In this document: one piece after another, positions 1 to 11,152 of the stretch
Layout: each line of letters opens with the position of its first letter
How positions within the stretch are numbered: position 1 is the first letter of the stretch
From: Isoetes taiwanensis
Taxonomy: Eukaryota; Streptophyta; Lycopodiopsida; Isoetales; Isoetaceae
DNA length: 64,000 bases
Direction of reading: 5' to 3'
NCBI GenBank assembly: GCA_021234155.1
Contig: JAJEKV010000134.1
Coordinates: 378,501-442,500, forward strand
The notes under the pieces: generated by a model
Seen by the model: the letters and a program-made list of their open reading frames with translations, nothing else
Told to the model about the DNA's origin: nothing
The model's database searches: none
Translations under genes and position numbers: made by a program

Positions 1-420
1 ATCTTCAGGTCCCTCAACCACAATGGAAAAGTGTTTGAACATGGATATGGGATAAGTTGCTTCCTCCCAAAGTGGCAGTTTTATGGTAATAAGTGATCCA
101 TAGATGCCTCAGAGTCAACAAGCTAGTCCATAGATAGATTGATAAGCATGAACCCCTAGCTTGTGAAGGTGCACAGACAACCAAGATCCCACGCGCTTCA
201 AATCCAAGAAAGGGCCAGTGAAGTGGTAAACCATGGAGCACGCAACCAATTACTCCACATGTTGTCGATGATCTTCATGGCTTATCTGCACCACTGGGGT
301 CCCAAAATGTCAAAAATTGCCCTGCACTCCTATGAACCTCATAAAAGATTTCGTCAGATGATAGCTGGATATCCATGGAGTCTTGCTTGGCTTGCAATTG
401 CTAGAGATGGGACATGACTT
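1..420 (+). pseudogene. LINE 3' end: zinc-binding reverse-transcriptase-associated (zf-RVT) remnant, copy A
   Basis: Read in the frame beginning near position 48, the sequence gives WDKLLPPKVAVLW, then VIHRCLRVNKLVHR, then IDKHEPL, broken by several in-frame stops. This is the pattern of the C-terminal zf-RVT region of plant L1-like LINE ORF2, normally 'iW...lPpKv..F.W' followed by 'L....l...C..C'. The window starts inside the element. The stretch is repeated almost unchanged from about 3449, so it is one arm of a roughly 3.45 kb direct duplication. It is non-coding today. Confidence 0.7.
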
Positions 421-589
421 CTTTCCTATTATTATCCACCATAGTGGCAATGGCCTCTAAGACATGAGTGAGATCTTTGGAGTCATCAAGCCCTTGCAAA
501 GCCAATTAGAGAATGGCACACCCCTAACTCGAGCCATTGTGTAAGATGATCTCCAAGGTGTAGAGGTCGATGCAGGTCGAGGGGTGGAA

Positions 590-1040
590 GAGGACGTCAC
601 CCTAGGCTGCCGCAGGGAAAGAGAGGAAAACTTCTCCTGCCCTGAGGAACCTCCAATGTGTATTGGACGTACCACTTGCCCTGCATGTACACTAGTTTGT
701 GTAGGTTGCACCACCATTCTAGCATTACCTCCACGATTGGTCCGTGCCAAGAAACTTCTAAACTGTGTTGGAGGTGCCACCTGTGCAACATTATTCGAAC
801 AAGTGCTACTTGGTTGCATATGTTACGAAAAAGCTTCCAGCAAGATGCTTTTGGAGATGCGGTTGTCAGGAGGAGCACTTCACGGGCACATGAGATCTCA
901 AGCCCGACATGAAGGACCTCCAACATGTGTTGGAAGTGCTGCTAGCCTTGAAGCAACTCCAAAGAGACAAAGAGGGTCTTGCGACCCACGAGCTTTGGAG
1001 GTGCTAATTGGCGAGCACACCGCCCGACCCTCATTTCGAG
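590..1040. repeat. Array of imperfect CCTCCAA...TTGGAGG palindromes, copy A
   Basis: Units such as cctccaatgtgtattgg, cctccaacatgtgttgg and ctgtgttggaggtgcc recur every 40-100 bases. Each pairs a CCTCCAA half with a TTGGAGG-like half around a 6-8 base centre. The same array is present at 4090-4500 with small indels. Open frames cross it on both strands, but they follow the repeat and show no protein family pattern, so I treat them as chance. Confidence 0.55.
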
Positions 1041-1406
1041 TTCTCCATCCTTCAGGCTGGAACAAGGTGGAGCAGCAGCTCCTCCTCCACCAACCTCCCC
1101 AATTCAAATTGGGGCAATTGAAGTGTAAAACCCCAACTTGGGTGTCCCAAATTGGAAACTCTGCCTTGTCCAATCGATTTGGGCGGATGGCATGCTAATT
1201 ATTATCTACTTTAATAATTAAACCCCTTTAATTATTAAGTTAAGCCCTAAATTCGAATTAGGGTTTTAGGTTAGGTTTCCACTTCAATAATGAATTATTA
1301 ACATAGCTAACCTTAACTTATGAATAATTAATGTGCCATTAATTATTCATAGTGACGTGTCATGTATTTATACTCAAAAAGGCGTATAAATATATGGAAC
1401 GTCACA
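1040..1406 (-). mobile_element. LTR fragment, reversed relative of the Ty3/gypsy LTR family
   Basis: Read on the minus strand from 1406 the sequence starts TGTGACGTTCCA, continues with a TATAAATA-rich stretch and then GACACGTCAC. This matches the beginning of the LTRs at 11003 and 22700 in order and spacing. Further in, cccaaatcgattgg is shared too. The fragment directly abuts the LINE coding remnant at 1407. Its inner boundary is unclear. The rest of the stretch is AT-rich (1190-1400) with short repeats of AATTATT/TAATTAA. Confidence 0.55.
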
Positions 1407-1422
1407 GCCACTTCTATATTCT

Positions 1423-3446
1423 TTGGTGTTGCTGGATGGCTCTCTTATATCTGATCCCTTGCATCTTAAGCCGTATCTTCATCATCACTTTTCTTCATTC
1501 TTTGTAAAATGCCCAATGCCCTTTCAAGTGGACATGCAATCGGATGTGGTGATTAAGTTGCGTAGCATTATTTCTAAAGAGCAGAGGTCGCTTCTTGGGT
1601 CCAATATTGTGAAGGAGGATTTAAAAGAAGTTGTGGCTCTCTTAGAAAAGAACAAATGCCCTGTTTTGAATGGCTTCCCTATTGAATTTTTTCAAAAGTG
1701 TTGAGACTGGTTGGAGGATGATGTATATGATGCATTCTGTGAGCTTCAGAGATTTAGGTGCCTTGATAAGATTTTGAACACAGGTTGCATCTCCCTCATT
1801 CCAAAGAGCAAGGAACCTAAGACTATTTCTGACTAGCGCTCTATTACATTGCTTTCCTCTGTGTGCAAGATCTTTGCTAAAACATTGGAAGAAAAAGTTC
1901 GAGACATTTTGGCCGACTCTATCTCATCAACACAATCTGGCTTTTTGCCTCGTCGCTGTATTCTCAATAACGTGGCTGTTGCATACGAGGGAATATATTG
2001 GGCCCAGTTATAGGGTCATAGAGCATTATATTTTAAGCTTGATTTTGCTAAAGCTTATGATAGTGTTGAGTGGGGTTTCTTAGAGAAGTGTCTTCTTACT
2101 CTTGGGTTCGGAGAGTCATTTACAAGAAATGTCATGAAGCTTCATACGTCTGCAAGGTACTTTTTTAGGGCGAGCCATCTAATATTTTTTGTAGTGGATA
2201 GAGGAATTTGACAAGGTTATCCCTTAGCACCCTTACTAGTATTATCCCGACTTTTTCTCTGTGGCTACCCAGGATAGCATCATTCAAGGTCTGCCAATGG
2301 ATGATCATGGTTCTCAAAAGGTATGTAATCAATATGCTGATGACATTGTTTTGCTCCTAATTGCCGAGGCTGAAAATCTTCATAATGCTAAGCTATTGTT
2401 AGACATATTCTCCTTAGCATCGGGGAGTTCTTGTGGGTTGGCAAAAGTGTATTGCTTTATGGACGTTTAACAGTCCCATCCCTCCCTATAATCTGGACTA
2501 TCCATGGAAGATTCTTCTGCATGGAAATACCACGAAGTTGCTTGGTATTCCTGTTAAAATTCACGTCTCCGCTTCAGATGCTTGGGATGAAATTATTGCA
2601 GGGTTGCAAAAGCACTTATTTTGGTGGAATACAACTAAACTATCTATGCACAGAAGAATCGCCGTGGCTAAATGTGTTCTTAGTAATACTCATGTCTGCG
2701 TGGCATTTGCTCTTTTAGCTCCTTAGTGTAAGGTGGAGGAGATTGTGCGTATCGTCAAGAATTTTATTTGGGGTGGGAATGAAGTAGGAGTCGTGGTCAA
2801 GGTAGCTTGGGCGAAGTGCATTAAACCTAAGGCAGCTGGTGGTGTTGGAATGCCAGATTTTCACCTCCAAAGTAAGGAGATGATATCGAAGTTTAGTTAG
2901 AGGATTTTCATTGATAAGGATGATTCTCCTGGCCTGAGGTTGCTGATGCAGTCGATTCAACATTGCCTTCCATTTCATAAGGCCACCATTATGTCTCTCC
3001 TTCCTTGGCTTTGCTTTATCATATACATCCACTTCTCCCTTTCTAAAGGGGTTGCGGACACTGTAGGTCTCTTTTCCATATCAATCCTGAGGCGTGTCTT
3101 CAGCTGTCTACTCTATGCTGGTGGATTCCTTTGCAGGACACTCCTGAGAATGTGCCTCTAAGTGTTGTTATCCATCCAAAGACACAACGATGATGGATAG
3201 AAACTGGTTTAAGCACTATTGCAGCTTGGTATAAGTCTGATCATCTCATGTCATGGGAAGCATTTAGAACAAAATTCTTGTTGTACAAATGGGATAGAGT
3301 AATTTGGACTCGTATTGCCATAGAATTCTGACCCACAAATTGAAGTAACTGTATGGGATTACCATCAAGGTATCAAGCCAGGGTGCTTTGTTTCTTCTGT
3401 GTATAAATTGCTTCTGCATCCTGAAATCTGGACTCCGTCTAAAGAT
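1423..3446 (+). pseudogene. L1-like LINE ORF2 reverse transcriptase, degenerate
   Basis: Conserved blocks appear in order across shifting frames: a pre-RT segment (DLKEVVALLEKNKCP, then NGFPIEFFQK, 1610-1700), GCISLIPK (about 1785), SITLLSSVCKIFAKTLEEKV (1840-1900), QSGFLPRRCILNNVAVA, KLDFAKAYDSVEWGFLEKCL (2035-2090), a YADD box as QYADDIVLLL (2330-2360), LLGIPVKIHVSA, and the later region with NFIWGGNE and GGVGMPDFHL (2757-2870). These are the RT fingers, palm with YADD, thumb and connection of non-LTR retrotransposons. At least eight stops and several frameshifts make it dead. The endonuclease domain that should precede it is absent, cut off at the LTR fragment ending at 1406. The zf-RVT part follows at 3447. 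Confidence 0.85.
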
Positions 3447-4570
3447 ATGGCATCTTCAGGTCCCTCAACCACAATGGAAAAGTGTTTGAACATGGGTATG
3501 GGATAAGTTGCTTCCTCCCAAAGTGGCAGTTTTATGGTAATAAGTGATCCATAGATGCCTCAGAGTCAACAAGCTAGTCCATAGATAGATTGATAAGCAT
3601 GAACCCCTAGCTTGTGAAGGTGCACAGACAACCAAGATCCCACGCGCTTCAAATCCAAGAAAGGGCCAGTGAAGTGGTAAACCATGGAGCACGCAACCAA
3701 TTACTCCACATGTTGTCGATGATCTTCATGGCTTATCTGCACCACTGGGGTTCCAAAATGTCAAAAATTGCCCTGCACTCCTAAACCTCATAAAAGATTT
3801 CGTCAGATGATAGCTGGATATCCATGGAGTCTTGCTTGGCTTGCAATTGCTAGAGATAGGACACAGCTTCTTTCCTATTATTATCCACCATAGTGGCAAT
3901 GGCCTCTAAGACATGAGCTGAGATGCTGGAGTCATCAAGCCCTTGCAAAGCCAATTAGAGAATGGCACACCCCTAACTCGAGCCATTGTGTAAGATGATC
4001 TCCAAGGTGTAGAGGTCGATCTCTGGTCGAGGGGTGGAAGAGGGCGTCACCCTAGGCTGCCGCAGGAAAGAGAGGAAAACTTCTCCTGCGAGGAACCTCC
4101 AATGTGTATTGGACGTACCACTTGCCCTGCATGTACACTAGTTTGTGTAGGTTGCACCACCATTCTAGCATTACCTCCACGATTGGTCCGTGCCAAGAAA
4201 CTTCTAAACTGTGTTGGAGGTGCCACCTGTGCAACATTATTCCGAACAAGTGCTACTGGTTGCATATGTTCTGAAAAGCTTCCAGCATGCGCTGGAGATG
4301 CAGTTTGTCCAGAGGAGCACTTCACAGGCACATGAGATCTCAACTGACATGAAGGACCTCCAACATGTGTTGGAAGTGCTGCTAGCCCAGAAGCAACTCC
4401 AGCAGACAAAGAGGGTCTTGCCTGACCCACAGAGCTTTGGAGGTGCTAATTGGCCAGAGCACACCGCCCGACCTGAGGAACCTCCAACGTGCATTGGAGG
4501 TGCGGCATTCTCAAAAGAGCCTTCCAAGGGCACATGTTCAATACATCCTCTAGTCTCACTATAAAGCACA
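3447..4570. repeat. Direct repeat, copy B of positions 1-1030 (LINE 3' end plus palindrome array)
   Basis: From ATCTTCAGGTCCCTCAACC at 3449 this stretch repeats the window start nearly base for base, including the LINE zf-RVT remnant and the CCTCCAA/TTGGAGG array. Small differences are missing short runs (for example near 3782 and 4090) and single substitutions. Similarity ends around 4463, after gaggtgctaattgg; beyond that copy B continues with cctgaggaacctcc while copy A enters the reversed LTR fragment. The repeat offset is about 3447 bases. Confidence 0.85.
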
Positions 4571-4636
4571 ATTTCATTATATATGGACTTTCCCTAAGTC
4601 CATATGCCTCTAAAATGATGGCTAATTTCATTAATA

Positions 4637-5288
4637 TTGCATTTTTTTTATTATAACCTGCAATATTTTGGGACCGTGCAGGTAGGTCAGCTGGCAGGCA
4701 TCGTGTCAATTGGTACATCAAAGGAACAACCAATGAACCAAGGCGGTGTTCTGATAAAAAGTGCCCTCATACCAGGAGTTGTTGCTACTTATCTTAGAGG
4801 TTGTCCAAATCTTGTTCAGCTAGATTAACCTCAAGACACTCAAGGTGGTTGAAACCAGGCGCATATATGGGATTACAATGTGCGAAATGAAGTCCCACGT
4901 TAGTGAACCAATCTTAGAGTATGCCAATCAGTTGCAGCTGGAGGTGCAAAATGAGATAAACCAGCATGGAAAGAAAGAGATCAGTGCTCAAGTGAGGAAG
5001 CTCCTCCATGGAGAAGGGTTGGCACGAGCAAATAATGAAGAAGATCAGCTCAGCAGGGCAGAGATTGAGGACTGCCTCGTATCATTGAAATGCTACATAT
5101 ACAGGGCAAAGGCACTTAAGAGGCTGCTGAAAATGGAGGAGGTTTGGATGCACAACACGCTCAGGCCGTTATTCAAAAGGCTTTATAAGAAGCAGAAAAG
5201 GCAGCGTGAAGCTTTGGCAATGAAGCTCGTAAACAACACTACTCAAACTCGTAAACAACACTACTCATTATGTCCGATATTTGGATGA
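4637..5288 (+). CDS. Unrecognised coding-like frames, probably transposon exon fragments
   Basis: Two adjacent open stretches in different frames look protein-like. The first (about 4675-4828) reads QVGQLAGIVSIGTS then GGVLIKSALIPGVVATYLRG. The second (about 4824-5288) is charged and helical: it includes MKSHVSEPILEYANQLQLE, KEISAQVRKLLHGEG and a basic segment RPLFKRLYKKQKRQREA. There is no good start codon for either; the second is open from just after a TAG at 4821. I do not recognise a family. A 22-base direct duplication (cgtaaacaacactactca, twice) sits at the end (5224-5268). The two palindromes just downstream are of the same kind as those around 33-40 kb, so it may be a piece of that element. 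Confidence 0.35.
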
Positions 5289-5484
5289 TTGTCTGGATCT
5301 GTTTAGTCGAAGTAGCATTGAGGAGTTCAATCTGGGATCTTATTCAGGTTGAACTTGGCATTGACTGAAACTTTGTCCTCTGATATTATATATTATCTCC
5401 CTTTATGCATGTGTTGCATGCATTTTGCCAGGTCTATGTACTTTGTTTCTAGATGAATACAACTGTTTCTCTCTTCCCATGAAA

Positions 5485-5566
5485 AGAGCATAATTGGGCA
5501 TCCGCCCAATTTCCTCGTTGGGGATCAAATTGGGCGTCCACCCAATTTCCTCGTGGGGTCAAGTGC
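5485..5566. repeat. Two AATTGGGC-N-GCCCAATT palindromes
   Basis: Two near-perfect palindromes, attgggcatccgcccaat and aaattgggcgtccacccaat, lie about 40 bases apart and share the downstream ttcctcgt(t)gggg. They belong to the dispersed family that is dense at 32.9-33.4, 37.0-38.3 and 39.5-39.95 kb. Confidence 0.7.
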
Positions 5567-5709
5567 TAGGTCAAGACACATATAACCTGGATCACATAAC
5601 TTAGATCACATAGAAATACTTACGTCTTTCATAACTGCATAATACAGATACCGCACATTTATTTATTCAGCATGCATGCATAAAACTGTTATACCATACA
5701 TTATGCCAT

Positions 5710-5736
5710 GGTTCTCTTCTTATATAGAAGAGAACC
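5710..5736. repeat. 27-base perfect hairpin GGTTCTCTTCT/AGAAGAGAACC
   Basis: Eleven-base arms, GGTTCTCTTCT and AGAAGAGAACC, flank a TATAT loop. Identical hairpins occur at 26349-26375 and 27529-27555. At those sites the stem extends outward through partly complementary ATG/CAT and CCTAGAATG/CATTCTAGG segments. Confidence 0.85.
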
Positions 5737-6438
5737 ATCATTCTAGGGATAGGAACGCCAGTTTTAGCGCCATCTCTCTTTTTAGACCCAAGCTTTATTT
5801 GGCACAAGCCTGCTATAGCGCAAGCTTTCTTTGGCCCTTTCTCCCATAAAAGCCTTGTGTCTTCCTGCATTCCTCATCGGCGTTTCCTCTGAGCTGAATC
5901 TTGTTGTTGTACGGAGTTTTTCTATGTCAGTCAGCAGTTTCTTTACTTTCTACTTAGTACTAGATTATCTCCATCTTAATTCTGCATCACTTCACAAGCT
6001 TTTCTGGCATTCAAGCAATCTGCAATCCTCACTTCTACCGGATTCATAACCTTTGTTGACAGTTTTTTCCAAAATTCTAAATTCCTTCCTCATTTGGTGG
6101 TTGCTTGGGTTCGGTTGGGCTGGAGTTGGGGGGTCCAACATCAACATATGTAGCTGGTCCTGACATGATCTCTTGCTTTTGCCATATGAATCAGGATCCA
6201 GCTTTGTTTGCTTGCATTTATCTGCGACCTGGAATAGGGCGGTTTTTGAGTTGGAACCTGGTTTATGTTTGAGCTCCTCTTAGAGTGAATGCTTTTATCT
6301 GATCATGCAGGATAACGAATCCCTTTGTAGCTAGTGTTGGACCGGATTTGTTTGTCATCCCGTTTTAAAAATGGATGGATATGAACGACTTTCCTGGTTT
6401 GAAAAACTGCTTTGGGCAAGTGGGCCACCGTCCTTGAG

Positions 6439-6537
6439 CAGGTTCGAATCTTGTGGGCATCAACTCATGGGTGAGAAATTTGTGAACCAGGTTCGAATCT
6501 TGTGGGCATCAACTCATGGGTGAGAAATTTGTGAACC
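6439..6537. repeat. 49-base tandem duplication
   Basis: The unit beginning caggttcgaatcttgtgggc and ending gtgagaaatttgtgaac occurs twice head to tail. The embedded GGTTCGAATC resembles a tRNA B box, but no tRNA cloverleaf can be built around it. Confidence 0.9.
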
Positions 6538-6869
6538 GTTGACAATGTTTTTGGACCTTGGAATCGAGAGGAAGTTTGTTAATCTTTTTGGATCTTGGAT
6601 GCTTTAGAAACTTTTTGTTGCAAATGCAACTTTGCCTAGATGCCTTCAAGATTTTTGTTGCACTTGTAATCTGCCAATTTGTTGCATAGGTTGTTCTGTT
6701 TGGGCCTTGTTTATTTTGTCAAGTTGTTTTTGTGGAGTGCATTTTTCTGCTTGTACATCTTGCTTTGAGCCGGACTTGGTTGTTAGAGATGTCTTTAGAT
6801 GCTTTGTTGGTCTAGGGTTGTTTTTGAACCTTCTTAGTTTCGTCCATCCAGGGATATAGTTGTATTTAC

Positions 6870-8640
6870 CCATGCTTGCACAACTCTAGTATCTACTTTT
6901 TATGTTTGTACATATTCGAACACCTCAACTTTTCTATCTCGGAGTGGTCGGTCGGGTTTATGCCCATCAATTACCGAGATAAATGCCAGGGCATAGCAGA
7001 AGATTCATGTACACATGAACTATAGAGCTAACGATAGAATATGTAATCTAAAACAAACTGCTTGAATAATGACATAAAACATGGCAAAGATGAGACTATA
7101 GTGCATGCATGGACTACAATTTCGAGGGAAATTTCCGATACCAAGCCAACTTAAGTAGAATACATCTTTTAAAAACACCATATTAACAGAAAAACCATCG
7201 CATGATAAGACCAGAAAAACAAAGCTAAAAGATTGAGCCAGCATAAATCCAACCTATCTAAACGTATAGATGCACTAATGGAGAATAGAGAATACTCAAG
7301 GAACAAAGAAATCCGCAAGGGCCTGGAGGAGGCATCCACGAAATACAATTTCAAGAAAAAGAAATATACAAACAAATATGAGCTCTATTTAGGGCATCCG
7401 ATAGCAAAAAAGCTTGAACCTGTACAAGTGGTCGAGGGACCCTATGTGCTAGCCGCCGGACCGAGACTAAGATGTCAAACAACAATGAAAACTTAAAAAA
7501 CCTGATGTAGTTGAGTCGACAATATAAGCATCAAACACTATGTAAAATATACTTGCCTAATCCAAGATGAATGAAAAGCCATATCTCGTTCTTCAATAAA
7601 CATAGCCTGTTAATGCCTGGGCCTTAAGCAATCTCGTGTTGAAGGGCAGAGCCGGAACAACCATATCCAGTGGAAAATAACCAAGAAAACCATGCAACAC
7701 GTAAAAATTGGGTGGGATACCGGCATCCAAAAACCCTCATGGGAATACCTCAAACCAAGCCTGCCTCAAAGTGAAACGCAAGCAAACCAACATGCTTCCC
7801 ACACCAAAAAAGCCTAACCTTTATGACCTAACAACTCGACAAGATTCATGAAACCATGTCCAAACAAACCAATCTATGCAACAAACTGAAAAAAATAGGA
7901 AAACATGATATAAAAATAAGGATCGACTGTTCATAAAAAATACAAAAAAGCATCTAGGCTATGTTGTACTGGACCCAGGAAGCATGACAATAGACCCTAG
8001 ACTCAAAATGCCTCAAAAACCAATAAAGCCTTATAAAACTAAACCAAACAACACAATCCAAGGACACCTAAAGCATCCAAGCTATGCTTACCTTAGAATC
8101 CAACCTTATCTAACTTATTAAGGACAATCTGAAAGCAAGAACTCCTTTCCAACAAAACAAGACGACATGTTTAAAACACGAAATTAAGGGACACGCACCC
8201 CAACCTATGAAGATCCAGCAAAAACAAAAGATGGACGGATCAAGGCCCCAGGCCAACATGCCAACAATACGAGCATAAAACAAGAAGAGCAACAAAAAAG
8301 CACTATGTTATAAAAGATCCATCTCTTAGCTACCAACTGCAGATAAGCCTAAGCAACATATCTTCACATAACCCATGCAAGCTCTAGGCATCCAAGGAAT
8401 TGATGGTGTAAGACCCAAGACTGACCCTAGACTCCAAGCTCATGTACATCAACGACAACTGAACAAAGAAGAACAATCAAATAAGAAAATTGTCATCGAA
8501 ATGAATTTAATAAAAGGGGGCACACATTCCAACCTGACCAATACACGATCTCCAAGCAGCCATATTTTCCGATAAAATGTACTTGGCGATAAGGGAACTT
8601 CTACTTCTACCTTGTAAACTTGCATGAGTATTTCACCTTG
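6870..8640 (-). repeat. A-rich intergenic DNA, apparently the T-rich repeat in reverse
   Basis: On the plus strand this stretch is A-rich. Its complement has the same T-rich, A-poor texture and vocabulary as 5.7-6.9 and 24-32 kb. I see no coding family on either strand. The longest plus-strand open frame (7233-7496) is a lysine-rich peptide typical of A-rich DNA. It separates the copy-1 hairpin repeat from the carbonic anhydrase gene, so any promoter of that gene should lie at its right end, but I cannot identify one by eye. Confidence 0.4.
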
Positions 8641-8650
8641 AAATTTCACG

Positions 8651-9797
8651 ATGGCTGCTCTTCCATTGTGTATGCTTATTTTGGCCTTGGCTTCCAGTGT
8701 TAGATCTGCAGAAGGTTTGCGCATAAATAATCTTCGGTATTCTTGGGTTTTCGGTTTTACTTTGTTTCAGTTTCTCACATGTGTGCGTTTGAAGCAGAGT
8801 ATGATTATTCTGATGGCGAAAAGGGGCCTAAGAATTGGGGCAACCTCAAGGAGGAATGGAAGATTTGCAGCTCTGGCAAATCTCAATCCCCAATCGACGT
8901 TAAAGCTGCTGCACTTGTTAGATCTTGCAATTTCAGATTTCTGCAGCCCAACTATATTTCCACAACAGCCAATCTGACAAGCCTGGATCACGATGTTGCA
9001 GTAAGTTGACCATATAATATAAAATCGGCAAAAATGAGAAAGAAAGAAAAAGAAAAAACAACTGGCAATTCATATACTTTTTGGTTTATTTTTATAAGGT
9101 GGAATTTGCCAGCGGATCTGGCAGCTTGATGGTGGATGATGTAGAGTACGATTTGAAGGAGTTTCATATCCATGTTCCAAGCGAACACACTGTAAATAAC
9201 AAGAGGTATGTTGACAATTCCAACTTAAATAAGATAATCACATAAACAAAGTGGTCTTCAAACGATGTGCAGTTTTTCGATGGAAGCACATGTGGTCCAC
9301 AGAACTAAAGACTCAAAAAGAATTGCAGTGGTGGGAATATTATATGAGATAGGAAAAAGCAACGACAGCTTTATCGAGCAGGTATGAAAAGTTTTAAAAT
9401 AGCGAGCTTACGTGCATGATTTGTTGACTGAAGTAAGAAAACTGGGCAGATCGAGCATCTTTTAGCAGCGGTAAGCAGCAGCGGAGAGGCAGAGGTCCAG
9501 CATGTGGATCCCAGAACTTTGAAAATAGGGCACCACAGCTATTTCCGCTACTCTGGATCGCTCACTAGCCCGCCCTGTACCGAAGGCGTCATTTGGAACA
9601 TTCTAACTAAGGTAAAGTATTCAACTGTTTTTCAAGTGAATAGTATTCAACTGTTTTTCAAGTGAATAGTTTCGTTTATCTTATATCATCCATTGAAAGC
9701 TAAATGGGCATATGAGCCTAATTAAGGCCTTTTCTTTCCTACACAGCCCCGGACTTTATCTCGCGCTCAACTCCAACTAATCAAAAATGCTATGGAG
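8651..9797 (+). CDS. Alpha-type carbonic anhydrase, six exons, 3' end missing
   Basis: Exons: 8651-8714, 8798-9000, 9099-9205, 9273-9381, 9450-9611 and 9747-9797. All junctions are GT-AG and phase-consistent, giving 232 residues without a stop. The first 20 or so residues (MAALPLCMLILALASS) form a secretory signal peptide. The alpha-CA core follows: GPKNWG, SQSPIDV, the zinc ligands in FHIHVPSEH and MEAHVVH, the gatekeeper region, and SLTSPPCTEGVIW. Cysteines in WKICSSG and PPCTEG can form the usual disulfide. The enzyme interconverts CO2 and bicarbonate; plant members are secreted or enter the chloroplast. Exon 6 ends LIKNAME before a good donor (GTAAGT), so a last exon of about 30-45 residues is expected. 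None is recognisable before the T-rich repeats and the chromovirus, so the gene may be truncated or have a very long last intron. Confidence 0.9.
9619..9670. repeat. 26-base tandem duplication in carbonic anhydrase intron 5
   Basis: The unit tattcaactgtttttcaagt plus gaatag occurs twice, starting seven bases after the exon 5 donor. It leaves the splice site intact. Confidence 0.9.
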
Positions 9798-10997
9798 GTA
9801 AGTTAGGTACCATGTGACAAAAAAAAGGAGATGAAAGAAACTTAGTTTTAAGTAGAACTTCGGTAATTACATAGTTCTTTTTTTTAAGTGCATATTCTAT
9901 GTTTTATTTTATCGGCTAAAATAGTTCATTTGTAAAGACATATGTACATGCCCTTGTCAAATCCCGTTTGCCCCCCTTGTTATTCGCTAAATGATTCGTT
10001 TTGATATTGCTTGACCCATGCATTGATTCCCTCATCTTGAACTTGTCAAGTACTTGCGATATGCCACCTCATACAAGTGTTGCCAAATCCTGGATATGTT
10101 TAGTAAATGGCAGGGGTTTATATCTCCTTGATGACATGATGGAAATTGGATGTATTGGGATAGACTATTTTCACGGTTATCTACTTCAATTTGCTCTTTA
10201 GTTTTTTGCATTTTCTACAGGTGAGTTCGCTTTGCACATGAGCATTTTCACTAACATTTTTCATTCCTTAGGTTGGGAGCATCCATTTGGGCATAAAGTA
10301 ACTTCGGTCGAATGTCTAATTCTTTGCTTGGCTATTCCATGTATTTCTATCTTTGCAGTCTATGGTAGCGTCATTGGCACCATAGGTTTCTTAGTTGAGG
10401 GATGCTCATTTGTTTGTCCATTTCACATTGTTTTCCTCTTGGAATTTGTTGATTTCATTCTGCAGGTTATGGGGTTCCTAGTCATCGCTAATTTATTTCT
10501 GCGATTACACGGTTCATTGATTTAATTAGAAGTGGCTCATTTCTCTCCATTCTCTCTTGCCTGTAGTTTCATTTGATACTTCCTATGCTTGCTCTATTTC
10601 TTTTACCTCATGACTTTCCCTCCTTCTTCCTTCCCTTTTGCATAAACGTCTCGTCCCATTCAACCTTTGCTGCATCAGTGGTACCAATTGCTCTATTTGT
10701 TTTTACTCCATGTATCTCACAATGTCCCCTTCATTTGGTTTTTCAATCCTTGATATCTTTTGATTTGTTGTGCTCTGGTCCTCTTGTCTTAATCCCATTT
10801 CTCCATCCATTTCATTTGCTTCTGTTTCTTTTTTTGCTCTAAGTTTCTTGAGCTTTGTTTCTAGGTGTATGCGTAGATAGGTAAGTGCATGCTTCTTTCT
10901 CATATGTTCTCAGTTGTTCTCATGGATGCCCTTATGAGGGCCTATACTCTCCCTTTTATCATAGATTCTTAGTATCTCGTGAATGCCCTTGAGGGCT
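9798..10997 (+). repeat. T-rich repetitive DNA flanking the chromovirus insertion
   Basis: After exon 6 of carbonic anhydrase the sequence becomes T-rich and A-poor. The last part (10900-10997) has ctcatggatgcccttatgag and gattcttagt, which recur at 25020-25105 in a copy not interrupted by the chromovirus. Open frames at 10001-10201, 10232-10525 and 10573-10842 are hydrophobic and have no family pattern. I call no gene. Confidence 0.5.
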
Positions 10998-11002
10998 TTT
11001 TA
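10998..11002. repeat. Target-site duplication TTTTA, left copy
   Basis: TTTTA immediately precedes the 5' LTR and is repeated immediately after the 3' LTR (24320-24324), as expected for integration by a Ty3-type integrase. Confidence 0.9.
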
Positions 11003-11152
11003 TGTGACGTTCCACGTATTTATACGGTATACGTAACGTATTTATACGGTATACATATAAATATACTGACATGTCACCCATTAAAGGTACGCCACCATGG
11101 GGTATTGTAACCTAGGGGGTTGTCTTAAAAGGGATTAAATTAAAGATTACAA

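Larger units (their letters stand above)
5667..6870 (+). repeat. Hairpin-headed T-rich repeat, copy 1
   Basis: It begins with the hairpin at 5710-5736 and continues ATTCTAGGGATAGGAACGCC, then cccaagctttatttggc and ctttctcccataaaagcc. The same roughly 200-base head recurs at 26349 and 27529. After the head the strand is T-rich and A-poor to about 6870. Short open frames here (for example 5831-6049 and 6632-6859) encode only F/L/C/S-rich peptides expected from T-rich DNA, so I call no gene. A non-coding retroelement or solo LTR is possible. Confidence 0.6.

Noticed and set aside
6439-6537. GGTTCGAATC boxes suggesting tRNA genes
   Set aside because: No A box at the right distance and no acceptor or anticodon stem can be formed; it is a 49-base tandem duplication.
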